Shown here: positions 12,024 to 13,358 of the stretch, one piece after another | Layout: each line of letters opens with the position of its first letter | Position numbering within the stretch: the first letter of the stretch is position 1 | DNA from: Calditrichota bacterium | GTDB taxonomy: Bacteria; Calditrichota; Calditrichia; Calditrichales; Calditrichaceae | Assembly: GCA_024278715.1 (NCBI GenBank) | Contig: JAJRSN010000175.1 | Location: 1 to 13,358, forward strand | DNA: 13,358 nt | Reading direction: 5' to 3' | Translations under genes and position numbers: made by a program | Notes under the pieces: model-generated | Database searches by the model: none | What the model was told of the DNA's origin: nothing | Seen by the model: the letters and a program-made list of their open reading frames with translations, nothing else

Positions 12024-13358
12024 ATGAAGCCTAATTTTCTTTTCCGATTTTTAAGTTCGGTCGTTTTGATATTAATATTCTTTTTAACGGCAACTCTTCG
12101 GGCGCAGTCCGCGCAAACGCTTACGCCAAAGGATCTGCTCGATTTGAAGATGGTTTCCGGGGCGACTGTGAGTCCCGACGGAAAGTATGTTGCCTATACC
12201 GTGCGGGTTCCGAGGCAGCCGGATGATAAACCCGGATCGGCTTATAACGAATTGTATGTGATGTCGTTAAAAGACGGCGTTGTTCGTCCGTTTATTACCG
12301 GAAAGGTGCAGGTGTACGGAGTGCAATGGCGTCCCGATAGCCGGGCGATCGGTTTTTTGGACAAACGCGGCGACGATGAGTTCAGACAGGTGTACGAAAT
12401 TCCCATTGACGGGGGAGAGGCGCGTCGTATTACGGATGTGAACGCCAATATTTCAAAATACGTCTGGCATCCCTCGGGTAAAAAAATTGCCTATTCCGCC
12501 GTGGAGCCGCCTTCGAAAAAGGATAAGTTTTTAAAGAAGAAAGGTTACGATTTTATTTTTTATGAAGAAGAATGGAAGCACATCAATCTGTATCTCTATG
12601 ACCTCGAAAGCAAAACCGGCAAACAGCTTACGCACGATATCACGGTTCTTGATTTTAAATTCGACAATCAGGGCAACAAACTGGTTGCCCGAATGACCGA
12701 AAAGAATCTGATCGATTACCATTATATGTTCACCTATCTTTATCTGTTGAATCCCGAAACAGGGGAATACACAAAGGTAAGCAAAAACAAGGGCAAGTTG
12801 GGAAATTTTGCCATCAGTCCGGACGGAAAGCGCCTCGCCTACTCCGCGGCTTTGGATCAACACGATAACGCGGTGAGTCAGGCTTATGTTGTGTCATTGA
12901 CAGATCCGCAGTCTGAGGCGATCAATTTGACGCCGGATAAATATCGCGGGCATGTGGTTTGGGTCGGTTGGAAGAATAATAAGACCCTGCTTTATCGCGC
13001 AGCCGAAGGCGTGGAAAATGTTTTGTATCAGATCGATCTGAAATCGAAAAAGCGCAAAAAACTTCTCGATTCCAAAGAAGAAAAAGTAATTTTCGGTTCA
13101 CCCTCGTTTTCAAAAAATCGCAAAACGTATGTTTTTACGGCAAACTCTCCCGATTTCCCCGGCGAACTTTTTTCGTGGCGTCCGGGAAAACATTTGAAAC
13201 GTCTGACAATCACAAATTCCTGGTTGAACAATAGACAATTGGGAGCTCAAAAGGTCATTCGCTATCAGGCGCGCGACGGTTTAACCATCGAGGGATTGTT
13301 GATTTACCCTGTGGATTATCAGGAAGGCAAAAAATATCCGCTGGTGGTGCTGGTGCAC
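12024..13358 (+). CDS. Secreted S9-family (prolyl oligopeptidase/DPP-like) peptidase, 3' end outside window
   Basis: The frame is open for 445 codons from ATG 12024 (GGAGGA at 12015-12020) to the window edge. The product begins with a signal peptide (about 1-28, cleavage near LRA-Q) and a short linker TLTPKDLLDLKMVSGATVSP. A beta-propeller domain follows, recognisable by repeated WD40-like/TolB-type signatures: SPDGKYVAYTV (50-60), RPDSRAIGFLD (103-113), HPSGKKIAYSA (149-159) and SPDGKRLAYSA (265-275). The alpha/beta-hydrolase domain then starts (RDGLTIEGLLIYP, 417-429), and the last residues KKYPLVVLVH are where the oxyanion-side HGGP motif would come next. The catalytic Ser, Asp and His lie beyond the edge. 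Enzymes of this family cut oligopeptides, often after Pro or acyl-amino acids, here in the periplasm. It is likely transcribed from its own promoter and not linked to the conduit operon. Confidence 0.9.
   Translation, partial: MKPNFLFRFLSSVVLILIFFLTATLRAQSAQTLTPKDLLDLKMVSGATVSPDGKYVAYTVRVPRQPDDKPGSAYNELYVMSLKDGVVRPFITGKVQVYGVQWRPDSRAIGFLDKRGDDEFRQVYEIPIDGGEARRITDVNANISKYVWHPSGKKIAYSAVEPPSKKDKFLKKKGYDFIFYEEEWKHINLYLYDLESKTGKQLTHDITVLDFKFDNQGNKLVARMTEKNLIDYHYMFTYLYLLNPETGEYTKVSKNKGKLGNFAISPDGKRLAYSAALDQHDNAVSQAYVVSLTDPQSEAINLTPDKYRGHVVWVGWKNNKTLLYRAAEGVENVLYQIDLKSKKRKKLLDSKEEKVIFGSPSFSKNRKTYVFTANSPDFPGELFSWRPGKHLKRLTITNSWLNNRQLGAQKVIRYQARDGLTIEGLLIYPVDYQEGKKYPLVVLVH

Overview
The window looks like a chromosomal piece from an anaerobically respiring Gram-negative bacterium of the FCB superphylum. 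A Calditrichota- or Ignavibacteria-like organism is my best guess. The reasons are moderately AT-rich DNA, many Sec signal peptides ending in A-Q, a TonB-free aromatic-ended outer-membrane barrel, an S9 peptidase of FCB type, good Shine-Dalgarno sites and two perfect TAnnTTTG promoter elements. The assignment is an inference from gene style, not a proven taxonomy.

Layout. At the left edge (minus strand) is the N-terminal part of a SnoaL/DUF4440-like protein. A 585-base AT-rich gap follows, holding a probable decayed lipoprotein start and a strong intrinsic terminator. The terminator belongs to a small secreted protein with thrombospondin type 3-like calcium loops (973-1368, minus). Reading rightward from 1696 to 9930 is the centre of interest, six plus-strand genes: (1) a multi-pass membrane protein with two HX13H helices, the bis-haem b signature of ferric reductase/NOX/STEAP-type proteins; (2) a secreted cytochrome with 20 CxxCH motifs; (3) one with 22; (4) one with 9 CxxCH plus one CX3CH; (5) an outer-membrane beta-barrel with an N-terminal periplasmic SH3-like domain; (6) an inner-membrane-anchored ferredoxin-flavoprotein whose flavin domain looks circularly permuted. 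Genes 2 to 6 are packed with 2-20 base gaps or overlaps. Gene 1 sits 208 bases upstream.

These parts make a plausible electron conduit across both membranes. NAD(P)H would be oxidised in the cytoplasm by the flavoprotein/Fe-S protein. Electrons would pass through the membrane haem b protein to about 52 c-type haems in the periplasm and then through the porin to the surface, or in the reverse direction. The sequence supports the parts and their co-location. The electron path, partner and direction are inference. The cytochromes are built from a roughly 70-85 residue triheme module, with one cap haem plus 3n haems in two of the three proteins.

To the right, a minus-strand pair encodes a GT39-type polyprenyl-phosphate glycosyltransferase and a GtrA-family membrane protein, converging on the conduit operon over a shared 3'-end hairpin. 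Divergent from that pair, the first 445 codons of a secreted S9-family (prolyl oligopeptidase/DPP-like) peptidase run off the right edge just as the catalytic domain begins.
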